A stretch of 64,000 nt of DNA. It comes from Treponema sp. (lineage in GTDB: Bacteria; Spirochaetota; Spirochaetia; Treponematales; Breznakiellaceae). Below the pieces are notes generated by a model. The model made no database searches. It was not told where the DNA came from and saw only the letters and a program-made list of their open reading frames with translations. Location of the stretch: the NCBI GenBank assembly GCA_031265435.1, contig JAISCR010000104.1:1-64000 (forward strand), in the 5' to 3' direction. Positions 45,721 to 55,560 of the stretch are shown in pieces. A program made the position numbers and the translations under genes. The first letter of the stretch is position 1. Each line of letters begins with the position of its first letter.

Positions 45721-47048
45721 CAGAATTGAACTTCCCTTTTGTACGCTTCAACAAATGGGGCAAGGAGTTCCCGTTTCTCTCCGGGCCTTTTTTCATAAAA
45801 CACTCCGCCCAGGGTAAAGCACGCGTAACCTCCCGCGGCGATTCCGGGTATGCAGATTTCCCGCAGATCGATCCCGTCCGGCGTTCCGGCGGGCCGCCTG
45901 TCCATCTCTTCGGCAAGGCCGGCGATAACGCCGCCCGCGAAGTTATCGCCGCAGCCTGTGGTGTCTCCGCGTTTTTCAGGATGGGCGGCAAGTTCCCGGT
46001 TTATCGCTTCGGAAACAGGAAGCTCTGTTTCCGCAAGCGGTTTAAAGAGCCGCGTTCCGGCCGTCAGGCGCAGCGGCTTTGTTCCTTCGGTAACGATTGC
46101 CCCTCCGCACCCTTTTTTGACAAACCACCCTGCCGCGTCAACTGCTGAGGAACAGCCCGAAGTCCGCAAAGCCTCGTCCCTGTCCGCGATAAGAAGATCG
46201 ATAAAGGGATACGCATCGTCGTTTTTTCCAAGTTTCCATTTTTTCCCCGGCGCGGCCTGTTCGCTCCGGTAATCGTAAACCAGATTCACCACTGTCCGGG
46301 CGCCCCGTTGTTTTGCCCTGCCGAGCAATTCACTCAGGCTGTCGTGTATTTTCGGAGTCAGGGCTGTGCCGCCAAACGCGACGATATCCGCGTCAAAAAA
46401 GCCGTCTCCCAGATCTTCCGGCCCAAACTCCCCCGCCGCCCCGATAAGGTTGATGAAGGTCCGCTCGCCGTGGTCGTTGTTGTAACCGGGATCGGAAAGC
46501 ACGTCGGTACGGGGTGTAGGCCCTTTACAACGTGTAAGCGTATAGCTTGCCGTGGTTCCATCTCTTTGTCCCCCGGACTCCGCCTTTGTGACGAGCGTAC
46601 CGGGGATCGGCCGGACGCCGCCGTCCGGTTTTGTGTGGGCTGCGTCCTGTCCGGCCGGGACATGCCCGGGCGGGTTTGACGGTGTAAAACCCGCCCGGAC
46701 AAGGGCTTCTTCCACCAGACACCCTGTTTCGTCGTCCCCCCGTGCGCCGTAAAAGCAAACCCGCGCCGAAACACCGGAACCCAAAACCTGGGCGGCGTGA
46801 ACAATGGGCACAACGGCAGGCCCGCCGAGGTTATGCGAAGGTGTTCCGCCGGCAATTTCCTTAAGGGCGCTTTCGTAGGACACCTTTACAAATTTCTCGA
46901 AGTTTTCCGCAAACACGAGCTTCCCGATGGCAAGCCCCCCGTCCCCGTCTTCCAGGGAAAGCTTTTCCCTGAAAGCGGGAGCGTTGAAATCGGTCGCGGG
47001 ATAAAGAAAATCAATCAGGCAGCAGCCCGTTCCGTGTATGGTAATCAT
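45720..47048 (-). CDS. PfkB-family carbohydrate kinase
   Basis: 442 residues, longer than the usual 300-340 because of insertions. The start ITIHGTGCCLIDFLYP, the adenosine-binding GGPAVVPIVHAAQVLG and the C-terminal catalytic GDTTGCGDNFAGGVIAG (anion hole and base Asp) identify a ribokinase/fructokinase-fold kinase. ATG 47048 has GAGAAGGAGAG directly upstream; the earlier in-frame ATG at 47075 would overlap the isomerase gene. In this operon the substrate is most likely fructose or mannose; this is inference from neighbours. Confidence 0.82.
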   Translation of the reverse strand: MITIHGTGCCLIDFLYPATDFNAPAFREKLSLEDGDGGLAIGKLVFAENFEKFVKVSYESALKEIAGGTPSHNLGGPAVVPIVHAAQVLGSGVSARVCFYGARGDDETGCLVEEALVRAGFTPSNPPGHVPAGQDAAHTKPDGGVRPIPGTLVTKAESGGQRDGTTASYTLTRCKGPTPRTDVLSDPGYNNDHGERTFINLIGAAGEFGPEDLGDGFFDADIVAFGGTALTPKIHDSLSELLGRAKQRGARTVVNLVYDYRSEQAAPGKKWKLGKNDDAYPFIDLLIADRDEALRTSGCSSAVDAAGWFVKKGCGGAIVTEGTKPLRLTAGTRLFKPLAETELPVSEAINRELAAHPEKRGDTTGCGDNFAGGVIAGLAEEMDRRPAGTPDGIDLREICIPGIAAGGYACFTLGGVFYEKRPGEKRELLAPFVEAYKREVQF

Positions 47049-47058
47049 ACTCTCCTTC

Positions 47059-47727
47059 TCATAGATCATACTCATTGCAGAGGAGCCGGACCGGTTTTTC
47101 GTCTTCTTCTATATTCGCAAAGCGGCTCGTTGGTTCCGCAAAGTAGTTATCTGTTTTGTCGTCGTTCACCGACGAAACTTCGCCTATGACCGCGTCTGTA
47201 CCGGTGGCGCCGAACACATGATACAGGCCGGGCCGCAGGGTAACGCTGTTTCCCGGTTTCACTTCAAAACGCTCACCCGCCGCGTATGTCTTTGGCAGGC
47301 CGTCGCAATACACCTTTACCGGGCTCTCCCTGTCTACCGAACCGTCGGGTTTGGAATTATACAGTTCCATCCACATCAAGCCGCTTCTGGTGATGATGTC
47401 CTCTGTTTTTACCAGATGGCAATGCAGGGGCAGGCGCTGGTTCTTATAAAGGCAGATGAGCTTTTCCGCGTAAGGACTGCCTATGTCCGGCTTACCGGCT
47501 ACACCGTTGCGCAGGGTAAAAAGCACAGCCCCGATTGCGGGAAAATTGCCCGTCCCGAAATCGGTAATATCCCAGCCCAACATGGTCTGCCGTATAACCA
47601 TGGTTTCACTCCCGCGGATCTTCCATTCCTCCGGTTCCCAGGAACCGAATTCAGGCAGCCGAAACGCTATGGAATCCAGCAAGTCCTCAACATGCCGCAA
47701 GGCTTTGTTAATTTCGCTTCTCTTCAT
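47059..47727 (-). CDS. D-lyxose/D-mannose isomerase
   Basis: 222 residues, cupin fold. The metal-binding LPLHCHLVKTEDIITRSG and the later LYHVFGA segment match D-lyxose isomerases (YdaE type), which also convert D-mannose to D-fructose. AAAAGGGG precedes the ATG. Located between the beta-mannosidase and the PfkB kinase, it supplies the isomerisation step of a mannose route. Confidence 0.85.
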   Translation of the reverse strand: MKRSEINKALRHVEDLLDSIAFRLPEFGSWEPEEWKIRGSETMVIRQTMLGWDITDFGTGNFPAIGAVLFTLRNGVAGKPDIGSPYAEKLICLYKNQRLPLHCHLVKTEDIITRSGLMWMELYNSKPDGSVDRESPVKVYCDGLPKTYAAGERFEVKPGNSVTLRPGLYHVFGATGTDAVIGEVSSVNDDKTDNYFAEPTSRFANIEEDEKPVRLLCNEYDL

Positions 47728-47838
47728 ACTATAAACCCCTTTTCCACAATAGTATTAGTATAATCGGCCTGTTGCCTATTCAGCTACTACCACCCGAAAG
47801 CCGAAGGGAAGGAGGATGAAGTGCGGGGTCTTTCCGTG

Positions 47839-50361
47839 TTAAGGGTTTCCGGGAACCAGGTACGCGGCCTTGATGGCGGATTGCTCCACCCTCCCCAGGG
47901 CGTCCCGGATGGTGATGGTACGGATTTCTCCGGGCAGCATATCAAAGTATTCATCATCAAGACGCACATCCCCGGGAAGCCCCAGGGAAACCGCGTGGCT
48001 GTAGCCGGAACTCTTCAGGGTAACTTTGTAGTCCCTGCCCACCGTCTCAATATTCAGAACAGAAACGCTGCTTTCCGCTTTGTGGTAGTTTCTGAAAGGC
48101 CCGGTCCGCAGCATGGCCAGCGGCGCGTCCCCTCCCCGGGCAAACACGATGCCGCGGCCCGGATCCCCGGAGGGCATGACAAATTTCCGGACAATAGCTT
48201 TGCTGAAGCTTCCCAGGGTAAGCGGAGCCTTTTCGGTTTCGTATTTTCCCTCAAAACTCACCCGGCCGTACTCCAGTTCAAGGCGTATATCCTCCGGGGT
48301 ATCGTTGACACCCATGACCCGTACCGTTTTTCCGTCCTCCGAGGCCCTCAAAATAAATTTCACCGGCGCGAATGCGCGTTTGACATAATAAAATGAAGGC
48401 TTGCGATCCAGATAGTAATCTATGATGGTCCAGCCCACCTCCCCCCAGGTGTCGTTATACATCCAAAACAGCGAACCGTCGTTGCGGGGGTAGAAACGGA
48501 TCGCCTCAAGGGAATAACCGTACATCAGGCCCTGCACAAGCCGGGCGTATTGCAGATACGCGGAGAGTTCCAGCCCTTCAGGATCGATGTACTGTTTCCG
48601 GATGCCCTCGGGAACAGTGGCTTTCTCAAAAGTATTATTGTGGAGATTCCATATCCGGTCATTCCGCACTATGGGCTTGCCGCCGTAGTATTTACTGATG
48701 GTAGCCTCCGAACAGGGGCCGATGTAGCCGTATTCGGTGATAAACCGGGAAGTAACCGCGTCGTAAGCTTCGGGGCTGATGCGGTTCTCCATCTTTTCAC
48801 TCATGGTACAATCCCCCCAGTGGTGGCGGTCTCCCACGGTATTGTCGTTCGGCAGGGCTCCTCCGTAGGGGGAGGACGGCCAGTAGGGGATCTCGGGGCA
48901 ATTGGCGCGGATAATCGAGGGGATGATCTCGTTGTATATATGCAGTCCCCCCGAAACCGGAGTTCCGCTTTTCCCTCCCAGGTATTCCTCGAAGATCGAC
49001 TGGTTTTCGTTGTTGCCGCACCAGAGCCCCATGCAGGGGTGACGGCGGAGCCGCCTGGTCTGGTAGTCGATTTCCTTCCGGGCCAATTCCCGGAACCATT
49101 CCTGATCATCGGGGTACAGAGAACAGGCAAACATAAAGTCATGCCAGAGCAGGATTCCGTATTGGTCACAGAGATCGTAAAACTCGTCCCGTTCGTAGAT
49201 CCCGCCGCCCCAGATCCGCAGCATGTTAAAGTTACAATCCCTGGCTTCCCGGATAAGAGTTTCGTATTTTTCCGGGCCGACACGGGCGTAGATGGAATCC
49301 GCGGGGATCCAATCTCCTCCCTTACAGTAGATATTTACGCCGTTGACCCGCAGGGCAAAGCGGCGATCGTTATCGCCGTATTTTTCCAGGTTGAGTTCCA
49401 CCCGGCGGATGCCGAAACGCAACGGCCCGGACTTGTGTTCACCCCCGGCAGTTTTTACCGAGGCTTCCACGGTGTACAGAGGCTGTTCCCCCGCGCCGTT
49501 TGGCCACCAGAGTTTCGCGTTGGGTATCAGCGCGTCAAAGTCCGCGTAGTTCAGTCCCGACACCGCAAGGAACTGCCGTTTTTCGGTCAGTACCGTTGCG
49601 CCGTCCTGTTTCACCTCAAGGGAAATTTCCGCCTCCTGGGTTGAGATGGGGAGGAGACTTTCAAACTCAACTTCAAAGCGCATTTTAGCGTCCCGGCCTG
49701 CCTCCACCGTAATGGGCTGAACCCTCCTGATAACCGCGTCTCCGGGAAAGGCTATCCGCACATTTTTCATGATACCGATGGTAGCGACCCGGGGCCCCCA
49801 ATCCCAGCCGTAGACGTACTGGGGCTTGCGCAGGAAGGCACGGGCCTTTTCCCCCCGGTCGCCCCGGCCTCCATCGGATTCGGTGCAAATACGATCCGCC
49901 AGATAATCATAATCCCCCCGGGCTATCCGCTCCGGGCCCGCGGTAAGCCGGACGAGGAGGCTGTTTTTGCCCGGCCGCAGGCGGTCCTTGATTTCGGCAG
50001 TGAAAGGATAATGAGCGCTCGCGTGACTGCCTATGAGGCTGCCGTTTATAAAAACATCCGCGAAGAGATCCAAGCTTTCTATCTCGAGCCGCGCTGCCCG
50101 GGCGGAAAGCTCCGCCGCGCCGAGATCAAAATCCCTGCGGAACCACCAGGATTTCCGCTCCATCCATTCACAGTCGTAACTGTAATCGGCCACCACCGGA
50201 TCCTGTATGATCCCCGCTTTGATGAGGGGGATATGGACATCGCAGGGCAGCGATCCTGAATCGATGTAATCCTCCGCGGCCAAAACATCATTCACCTGTT
50301 TTTCGGTGACCGACAGATCCCGGTATAAAAGTTTCCAACCCGTGTTCAGTGAAAGATCCAT
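47839..50361 (-). CDS. Beta-mannosidase, glycoside hydrolase family 2
   Basis: 840 residues, the usual GH2 beta-mannosidase plan: jelly-roll sugar-binding domain, immunoglobulin-like domain, (beta-alpha)8 catalytic domain and C-terminal sandwich. The acid/base is Glu452 in WCGNNENQ, the nucleophile Glu543 in FITEYGYIG. YGWDWGPR (about 184-191) is a mannosidase signature. No signal peptide, so it acts in the cytoplasm on imported beta-mannosides. The gene starts 10 bp after the permease stop, so it is in the transporter operon. Confidence 0.95.
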   Translation of the reverse strand: MDLSLNTGWKLLYRDLSVTEKQVNDVLAAEDYIDSGSLPCDVHIPLIKAGIIQDPVVADYSYDCEWMERKSWWFRRDFDLGAAELSARAARLEIESLDLFADVFINGSLIGSHASAHYPFTAEIKDRLRPGKNSLLVRLTAGPERIARGDYDYLADRICTESDGGRGDRGEKARAFLRKPQYVYGWDWGPRVATIGIMKNVRIAFPGDAVIRRVQPITVEAGRDAKMRFEVEFESLLPISTQEAEISLEVKQDGATVLTEKRQFLAVSGLNYADFDALIPNAKLWWPNGAGEQPLYTVEASVKTAGGEHKSGPLRFGIRRVELNLEKYGDNDRRFALRVNGVNIYCKGGDWIPADSIYARVGPEKYETLIREARDCNFNMLRIWGGGIYERDEFYDLCDQYGILLWHDFMFACSLYPDDQEWFRELARKEIDYQTRRLRRHPCMGLWCGNNENQSIFEEYLGGKSGTPVSGGLHIYNEIIPSIIRANCPEIPYWPSSPYGGALPNDNTVGDRHHWGDCTMSEKMENRISPEAYDAVTSRFITEYGYIGPCSEATISKYYGGKPIVRNDRIWNLHNNTFEKATVPEGIRKQYIDPEGLELSAYLQYARLVQGLMYGYSLEAIRFYPRNDGSLFWMYNDTWGEVGWTIIDYYLDRKPSFYYVKRAFAPVKFILRASEDGKTVRVMGVNDTPEDIRLELEYGRVSFEGKYETEKAPLTLGSFSKAIVRKFVMPSGDPGRGIVFARGGDAPLAMLRTGPFRNYHKAESSVSVLNIETVGRDYKVTLKSSGYSHAVSLGLPGDVRLDDEYFDMLPGEIRTITIRDALGRVEQSAIKAAYLVPGNP

Positions 50362-50370
50362 ATATTCCTC

Positions 50371-51246
50371 CTATCCTTTGATTGCTCCGGACATCATTCC
50401 CTGGATGATCTTCCTGGAGAAGGCAAAGTATATTACCAGCGCGGGGGCCATAGCAATTACCATGGTGGTCATCATCCGGGGATAGTTAGATTGGTAAATA
50501 CCCTTGAATAAAGTCAGCCCCAGGGGAAGGCTGAAAAGCCTTTGATTCTTCAGCAACACCAGGGAAAAGCTGAACTCGTTCCAACAATTAAAAAATGAAA
50601 TGATCCCCACCGTAACAAGGATAGGGGTGACCAGGGGGAATATTATGGTGAACAGCGTCCGGGAGAAACCGGAACCATCAATTATGGCGGCCTCTTCAAT
50701 TTCTCTGGGTACCGTACCTATATAACTTTCAATCAGAAAGATGGCTACCGGCAAGTTAAAGGCGATATTGGGAAGCGCGACAGTATACCAGCTGTTGGTA
50801 AGGCCGGTTCTGGTAAAAAGGATATAGAGGGGTATAAGCAGGGCGTGGATTGGCACCAGCATGCCCAGCATATACAGGGTGTACAGTACCTTGCGTCCGG
50901 GAAAGCGGAAGCGGGAAAGAAAATAACCGTTGATAAAACTAAAGATGACGATAAAGATCAGGGAGATCGCGGTATTTCGTACCGTATTGAGCATGTATAT
51001 CCCTATTTTGCCTCCGGTAAAAACCTGGATATAGTTTTCGATTTCGATTGCCCGGGGCAGTCCGATGATATTGGTTTCAAAATCACGGGAGGTTTTTAAC
51101 GAAGAATATATCATCCAGAATATCGGATAGATGCAGGTTACCGAATAGGTAATCATCACCAGGTTGGTGAAAACCCGGCCCAGTATTCTTCCCGGTGATT
51201 TTTTTATTTTTACGGATTTGGGTTTTACCCGCCCTGAGTTTTTCAT
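50371..51246 (-). CDS. Carbohydrate ABC transporter permease, MalG type
   Basis: 291 residues, six predicted transmembrane helices; EAA loop EEAAIIDGSGFSRTLFTIIFPLVTP, and the family's MMSGAIKG ending. Start overlaps the preceding permease stop by 4 bp. Partner of the gene at 51243. The matching ATPase is not encoded here, so an MsmX-like shared ATPase is expected. Confidence 0.92.
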   Translation of the reverse strand: MKNSGRVKPKSVKIKKSPGRILGRVFTNLVMITYSVTCIYPIFWMIYSSLKTSRDFETNIIGLPRAIEIENYIQVFTGGKIGIYMLNTVRNTAISLIFIVIFSFINGYFLSRFRFPGRKVLYTLYMLGMLVPIHALLIPLYILFTRTGLTNSWYTVALPNIAFNLPVAIFLIESYIGTVPREIEEAAIIDGSGFSRTLFTIIFPLVTPILVTVGIISFFNCWNEFSFSLVLLKNQRLFSLPLGLTLFKGIYQSNYPRMMTTMVIAMAPALVIYFAFSRKIIQGMMSGAIKG

Positions 51247-52151
51247 TCAACCTCTCCCTTCCGGCTCAGCCATGTTAAAAAACTCCGGGAAGCGATCACT
51301 AAGGTCAGGCTGAGGATCAGAATACCCAGACTCAGGGTCGAACCGTAACCCATGTTCACCTGCATAAAAGACACGTTGTAGGCGTACATGGCCATCACGC
51401 TGGATGCGTAACCCGGCCCGCCCCGGGTCATGGCGTAAATATGATCAAAGGCCCGCATATTGCCGGATATGCAAAGCATAACACAGGTGATCAGGGTTCC
51501 CCGGATCATGGGGAGAGTGATGTAGACCGCCTTTTTTATTCCCCCCGCGCCATCGATTTCGGCCATCTCAAAAATTTCGGAAGAGATAGAAGTCATCGCG
51601 GCGAGGATGATAACCAGGTATAATCCAATATACTGCCAGGTGAGGGGGATACTGACCACCGCCATGATGGTCGAAGGTTCGGAGAGCCACACCTTTGCCA
51701 TGTCCTCTCTGCCCACGGCCCGGAGCAGTAAATTCAGAATACCGTAATTGTAATCGTAGATCATCGTCCATACAAACCCTACCACCACCGCCGATACGGT
51801 TACGGGAAAATAGGCTATGGCCCGGTGAAAATTCTTAACCTTGAGGTCTCTGGTGTTAAGCAGGCATGCGAACAAAAATGCGAGCCCTATTTGACCAATC
51901 AGGCAGAATACGGTCAGGAAGATGTTGTTACCGAAGGAATGCCAAAAGATTGAATCCCGAAGCATGTCGATATAGTTCTGCACCCCGATGGGGGACATCT
52001 TCTGCCCTCCCGGCCATTTGAATGTACTGTAATAGCCGGCCGCCACAATGGGCGCGATAACCACAAATAAAAAAAGAACCAAGCTCGGCAGGAGATAAAC
52101 CGCCATCATCAGGCGGGAGGGAGCGAGCCTGTTTTTTCCCCTCTTTGTCAT
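51243..52151 (-). CDS. Carbohydrate ABC transporter permease, MalF/UgpA type
   Basis: 302 residues, six predicted helices; EAA loop FEMAEIDGAGGIKKAVYITLPMIRG, early FKWPGGQKMSPIGVQNYIDML, and the VMAMYAYNVSFMQVNMGYGSTLS segment. It forms the heterodimeric channel with the MalG-type protein. Confidence 0.92.
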   Translation of the reverse strand: MTKRGKNRLAPSRLMMAVYLLPSLVLFLFVVIAPIVAAGYYSTFKWPGGQKMSPIGVQNYIDMLRDSIFWHSFGNNIFLTVFCLIGQIGLAFLFACLLNTRDLKVKNFHRAIAYFPVTVSAVVVGFVWTMIYDYNYGILNLLLRAVGREDMAKVWLSEPSTIMAVVSIPLTWQYIGLYLVIILAAMTSISSEIFEMAEIDGAGGIKKAVYITLPMIRGTLITCVMLCISGNMRAFDHIYAMTRGGPGYASSVMAMYAYNVSFMQVNMGYGSTLSLGILILSLTLVIASRSFLTWLSRKGEVE

Positions 52152-52184
52152 AGTAACTCCTGATTTGTTTTGCAGCAGGGCCGG

Positions 52185-52225
52185 GCCGGATGACGCGCAT
52201 CCCCCGCGAGAGCTGCGCGTCCGGC
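52185..52225. promoter_or_regulatory. Stem-loop between binding-protein gene and permease genes
   Basis: GCCGGA-tga-CGCGC (52185-52198) pairs with GCGCGTCCGGC (52215-52225), leaving a 3-nt bulge. It follows the binding-protein stop by a few bases, the third example of this arrangement in the window. Confidence 0.55.
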
Positions 52226-52229
52226 ATAT

Positions 52230-53540
52230 TTACAGTTTGTCCTGTTCAGCCTGAATTGCGGTGGCGACTTCCTGAGGACTGGCGGTACCGCCGAGCAGCT
52301 CCTGGAGTTTTGAGTTCATGACATCAATAACGGCGCCGTCCATCTGAATATCATAGATGGGTACGAGACTGAGGGAACCAACATAGTCAAGATATAGCTG
52401 GGAAATGCCCGGCAGAGTTTCCTTGTTTTTCACCGGAACTTCACACGGCCCCAGAAGGCCGGAATCATCCATGATAAACTGACTGAATTCTACTCCCGTA
52501 GTCATTTTTACAAAATCAACCGCAGCCGTAAACTGCGCACCGGAAAGTTTTGCGCTTACACTTTGCGACCAGCCGGCCCCGCCGGAGGCGGCATTGGCGG
52601 CGCCTTTTTGACCGGGAACCGCGGGGAGGACCGAAAGCCTGGTATTGGCAAGAACGTCGGAATCGGCATTTTGGAGTAAGAAAGCTATGGTCCAGGCACC
52701 CTCGAGGATAGAGGCGGCCTTACCGGTACCGTAAAGGACATCGGCCTGTTCATTGTTGATGGCGTTAAAATCCCTGTTGAACATTGCGGCCATTTGCTGA
52801 CTGTATCCCAGGGCGGTTATAAATTCGGGATCCGTGAATTTGGCTTTTCCGTCGTTGAGGATGATGGACTGAGTCCAGTCGGTTCCGGTGAAACGGTCAC
52901 CCAAGGTAGATAAAATGCAGGATTCATAGGGCCATTTGTCTCTATTGCCATGGGCGATGGTGGTAATCCCTTTGGCTTTAAAGAGGCTGTCCGCCGCTAC
53001 CAGCTCTTCCCAGGTTGTGGGGAAGTGATCGTAGCCGATAGATTTCCACAACTCTTCGTTATAATAGAGAAGGGAAGTCAAGGTGAACTGTATGGGACTT
53101 GCGTAAATTTTTCCTCCCCTGCTAAAGGGAATAAATATACCGTCCCGGTAGAGGCTCTGGTCCATATAGGGGGTCAGATCCGCCATGAGGTTGTTGTCGT
53201 AAAAATTTTGTACCCACGAACCCTTGGTAAAATAAATATCGGGCATCTCATCAGCCGCGGCCAGGGCCATGATCTTGGTATGATAATCTACCTGCTGAAA
53301 AATGGTTTCGTTGATCGTAACATCGGGATGTTCCTGGATGAACTTTTGCTTCATCGCATGGTAGCCCTTGGCTTCACTGCTGTTATCGACGGTTTCAAGG
53401 GTGTGAAAATGCATCAACTCCAATGTGACCTTTTCTCCCCCGGATCCGCTCCCGGACCGGGACGATGCCGATTCCCTGCCTTTGCAGCCGGCAAAGATCA
53501 GAACTGCGACCGTGGTAAATACCAATACTGCTCGTTTCAT
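52230..53540 (-). CDS. Extracellular solute-binding lipoprotein
   Basis: 436 residues with a lipoprotein signal (FAGC, Cys19) and the family-1 sugar-binding fold: IQFTLTSLLYYNEELWKSIGYDHFPTTWEEL and the C-terminal LQELLGGTASPQEVATAIQ are typical. Anchored to the membrane, it captures the mannoside substrate for the permeases downstream. AAGGAGG precedes the ATG. First gene of the seven-gene operon and divergent from its two-component system. Confidence 0.92.
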   Translation of the reverse strand: MKRAVLVFTTVAVLIFAGCKGRESASSRSGSGSGGEKVTLELMHFHTLETVDNSSEAKGYHAMKQKFIQEHPDVTINETIFQQVDYHTKIMALAAADEMPDIYFTKGSWVQNFYDNNLMADLTPYMDQSLYRDGIFIPFSRGGKIYASPIQFTLTSLLYYNEELWKSIGYDHFPTTWEELVAADSLFKAKGITTIAHGNRDKWPYESCILSTLGDRFTGTDWTQSIILNDGKAKFTDPEFITALGYSQQMAAMFNRDFNAINNEQADVLYGTGKAASILEGAWTIAFLLQNADSDVLANTRLSVLPAVPGQKGAANAASGGAGWSQSVSAKLSGAQFTAAVDFVKMTTGVEFSQFIMDDSGLLGPCEVPVKNKETLPGISQLYLDYVGSLSLVPIYDIQMDGAVIDVMNSKLQELLGGTASPQEVATAIQAEQDKL

Positions 53541-53565
53541 GAATAAATCCTCCTTACATAATGCA

Positions 53566-53581
53566 ATAATGGAATCATTAT
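53566..53581. promoter_or_regulatory. Inverted repeat upstream of the binding-protein gene
   Basis: ATAATG-GAAT-CATTAT, a perfect 6+6 palindrome 25 bp upstream of the binding-protein start, is a candidate operator for the divergent AraC-type response regulator. The rest of the 53541-53862 gap is A+T-rich and holds only the kinase promoter. Confidence 0.35.
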
Positions 53582-53804
53582 CAGATTATTTTTCAGAAAT
53601 AAAAAGGCATAAGTATTGCTAAATTAGGAAGAAAACTTTCGTAATTCGGGACTGATTTTATATTTTAATCAACTTATACAGAAACAATACCGGATAATGC
53701 ACAAAAATATCCCGAATAATTGCCATACATCCCCAAAAATAGAAATAATATTCAAATGCACAAGGATGAATGTCGCTCGGGCATAAAGTTCCGCTCCCAA
53801 AATC

Positions 53805-53833
53805 TTGACAGGAGTCCTTTATTATTGTATATT
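53805..53833 (+). promoter_or_regulatory. Sigma-70 promoter for the sensor kinase operon
   Basis: Consensus TTGACA (53805-53810) and TATATT (53828-53833) at 17-bp spacing, 30 bp upstream of the kinase ATG. Confidence 0.65.
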
Positions 53834-53862
53834 GATATTTTCTGTTTTATGGATGGATAGAG

Positions 53863-55560
53863 ATGACCAATGATCTCCGTACCAAGCTGTTCTGGTTTTC
53901 CGTGGCGGTGGTGATAATTCCCATGATCATCCTGTATCTGATCATTCTGGCCTTTTTTATCAACCGTTCAATTCGGGAAAATCAGCGTTATGCGTATCAT
54001 AATATTGTTAATGTAAGCCAGGCCCTGGACTCCGCCTTTACCGGATTGAATGAACTGTCCCTTTACTTTATCGCCAATACTTCGGTACGCAGTTATCTGG
54101 TTGATCTTCCCTCTAACGACACGTATATCCGGGTTAACACTTCCATGCAGTTTCTCCCCTTTAGTTCCAAGTATTATACATCCACGGCGGTGATCTCGGA
54201 TTTCCGTCGATCTCTTAACACGGGGCCCTTTTCTGACACCGTCTTAACCGAGACGGAGCGGAAAAAAGCCGATGCCCTTAAAGGCGCCAGTTTTTTGAGT
54301 GTGGAGCGGAATGACGTATCGCTGATACGCCTGCTGCGTGACTTCAACCGGATCTCAAGACCCCTGGGGTATATCAAAATACGGATCAATCAATCCGCCC
54401 TGTTTGAACTCTTTGCCTCTCCGGACAATCTGCCGGAAACAAGTTTTCTCTTGTTTTTTGAGGATGGGTACCTGATAGGGAACGGAGAAGTTCCCTCCGA
54501 GGCGCTGGAAAGCGAAACCCTGAAGTTTTCGAATCTCCGTGCAGTTAATGCGGACAGCAGGATTTTTGAGGCGGGGGGAAGAAACTATACTTATTCTTCC
54601 CGGACGATATTTAATGGAAAAGTAGTGGTAGTATCTCTGCTCGATCAGGCCGGGCTCTACCGGATGGATTCTCTCCTCCTTGCAAGTATCTTTGCAGCCC
54701 TTCTGATGTCCTCCTTCTTTGTATTTGTTATTTCCGCCTACTATACCAAACAGGTATTCGATCCCCTAAAACAGCTTGGGGAGATAATGTGCAGTATTGA
54801 GCAGAAAGATTTTGATTCCGATTTCCGGATTACCGGTAGCAATGAAATAACCGTTCTGGTAGATCAGTTCAACCTGATGTGCCGGCGGCTTAAAATTCTC
54901 AACGAGCAGATCTATGTGAGTGAGATAAAACTCAAGGAGGCGGAACTTGCGGTATTACAATCCGAGATAAATCCTCATTTTTTCTATAACACCCTGGATA
55001 CTATCTATTGGATGAGCGAAATGAGCAACACCTGGAAGATCAGCGAAATGGTACGTTCTCTTTCAAAGATGTTCCGCATTACCCTTCAAAAAACAACCGG
55101 TGGTCTTGTGCCGCTGCCGGTTGAACAGGAATATATGCAATGTTACCTGGCAATTCAAAAAGTCCGGTTTCAGGATGACATATCTTTCGAATTTTATGTA
55201 CAGGAAGGATTAGAGGATCTCCTGGCGCTTAAACTGCTTCTTCAACCCATAGTAGAGAACGCCATTATTCACGGCCTCGAACCCAAGGGGGGCGGCAGGG
55301 TGGTGATTAACATCTATCGCGAAGACGAGGAACTGGTATATAAAGTTTATGACAGCGGTGATCCGGTTAATATTGACGAAATGGAAACCCTTATGGCGGA
55401 GGAAAATATCAGCAAACGGGGTTTGGCTGTTCGCAATGTAAATACCCGCATCAAAATGCGGTTCGGCGATCAATACGGACTCAGCTTTGAAAACCCTGAG
55501 GCCGGCGGAGTGCTGGCTACCATACGTCAGCCCCTGGTGGTGGGGAGGCAGGGAGAATGA
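53863..55560 (+). CDS. Sensor histidine kinase, YesM/LytS type
   Basis: 565 residues: transmembrane helix (about 10-34), extracytoplasmic sensor (35-270), second helix (about 272-295), HAMP linker, and the His_kinase domain with phospho-accepting His372 in INPHFFYNTL, followed by an HATPase domain (PIVENAIIHGLEPKGGG). This class senses sugars, often through the binding protein of the neighbouring importer. Its stop overlaps the regulator start (ATGA). Confidence 0.92.
   Translation: MTNDLRTKLFWFSVAVVIIPMIILYLIILAFFINRSIRENQRYAYHNIVNVSQALDSAFTGLNELSLYFIANTSVRSYLVDLPSNDTYIRVNTSMQFLPFSSKYYTSTAVISDFRRSLNTGPFSDTVLTETERKKADALKGASFLSVERNDVSLIRLLRDFNRISRPLGYIKIRINQSALFELFASPDNLPETSFLLFFEDGYLIGNGEVPSEALESETLKFSNLRAVNADSRIFEAGGRNYTYSSRTIFNGKVVVVSLLDQAGLYRMDSLLLASIFAALLMSSFFVFVISAYYTKQVFDPLKQLGEIMCSIEQKDFDSDFRITGSNEITVLVDQFNLMCRRLKILNEQIYVSEIKLKEAELAVLQSEINPHFFYNTLDTIYWMSEMSNTWKISEMVRSLSKMFRITLQKTTGGLVPLPVEQEYMQCYLAIQKVRFQDDISFEFYVQEGLEDLLALKLLLQPIVENAIIHGLEPKGGGRVVINIYREDEELVYKVYDSGDPVNIDEMETLMAEENISKRGLAVRNVNTRIKMRFGDQYGLSFENPEAGGVLATIRQPLVVGRQGE

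Noticed and set aside
53541-53862. Hidden gene in the gap between binding protein and sensor kinase
   Set aside because: A+T-rich with stops in all frames; it holds only promoter and operator candidates.
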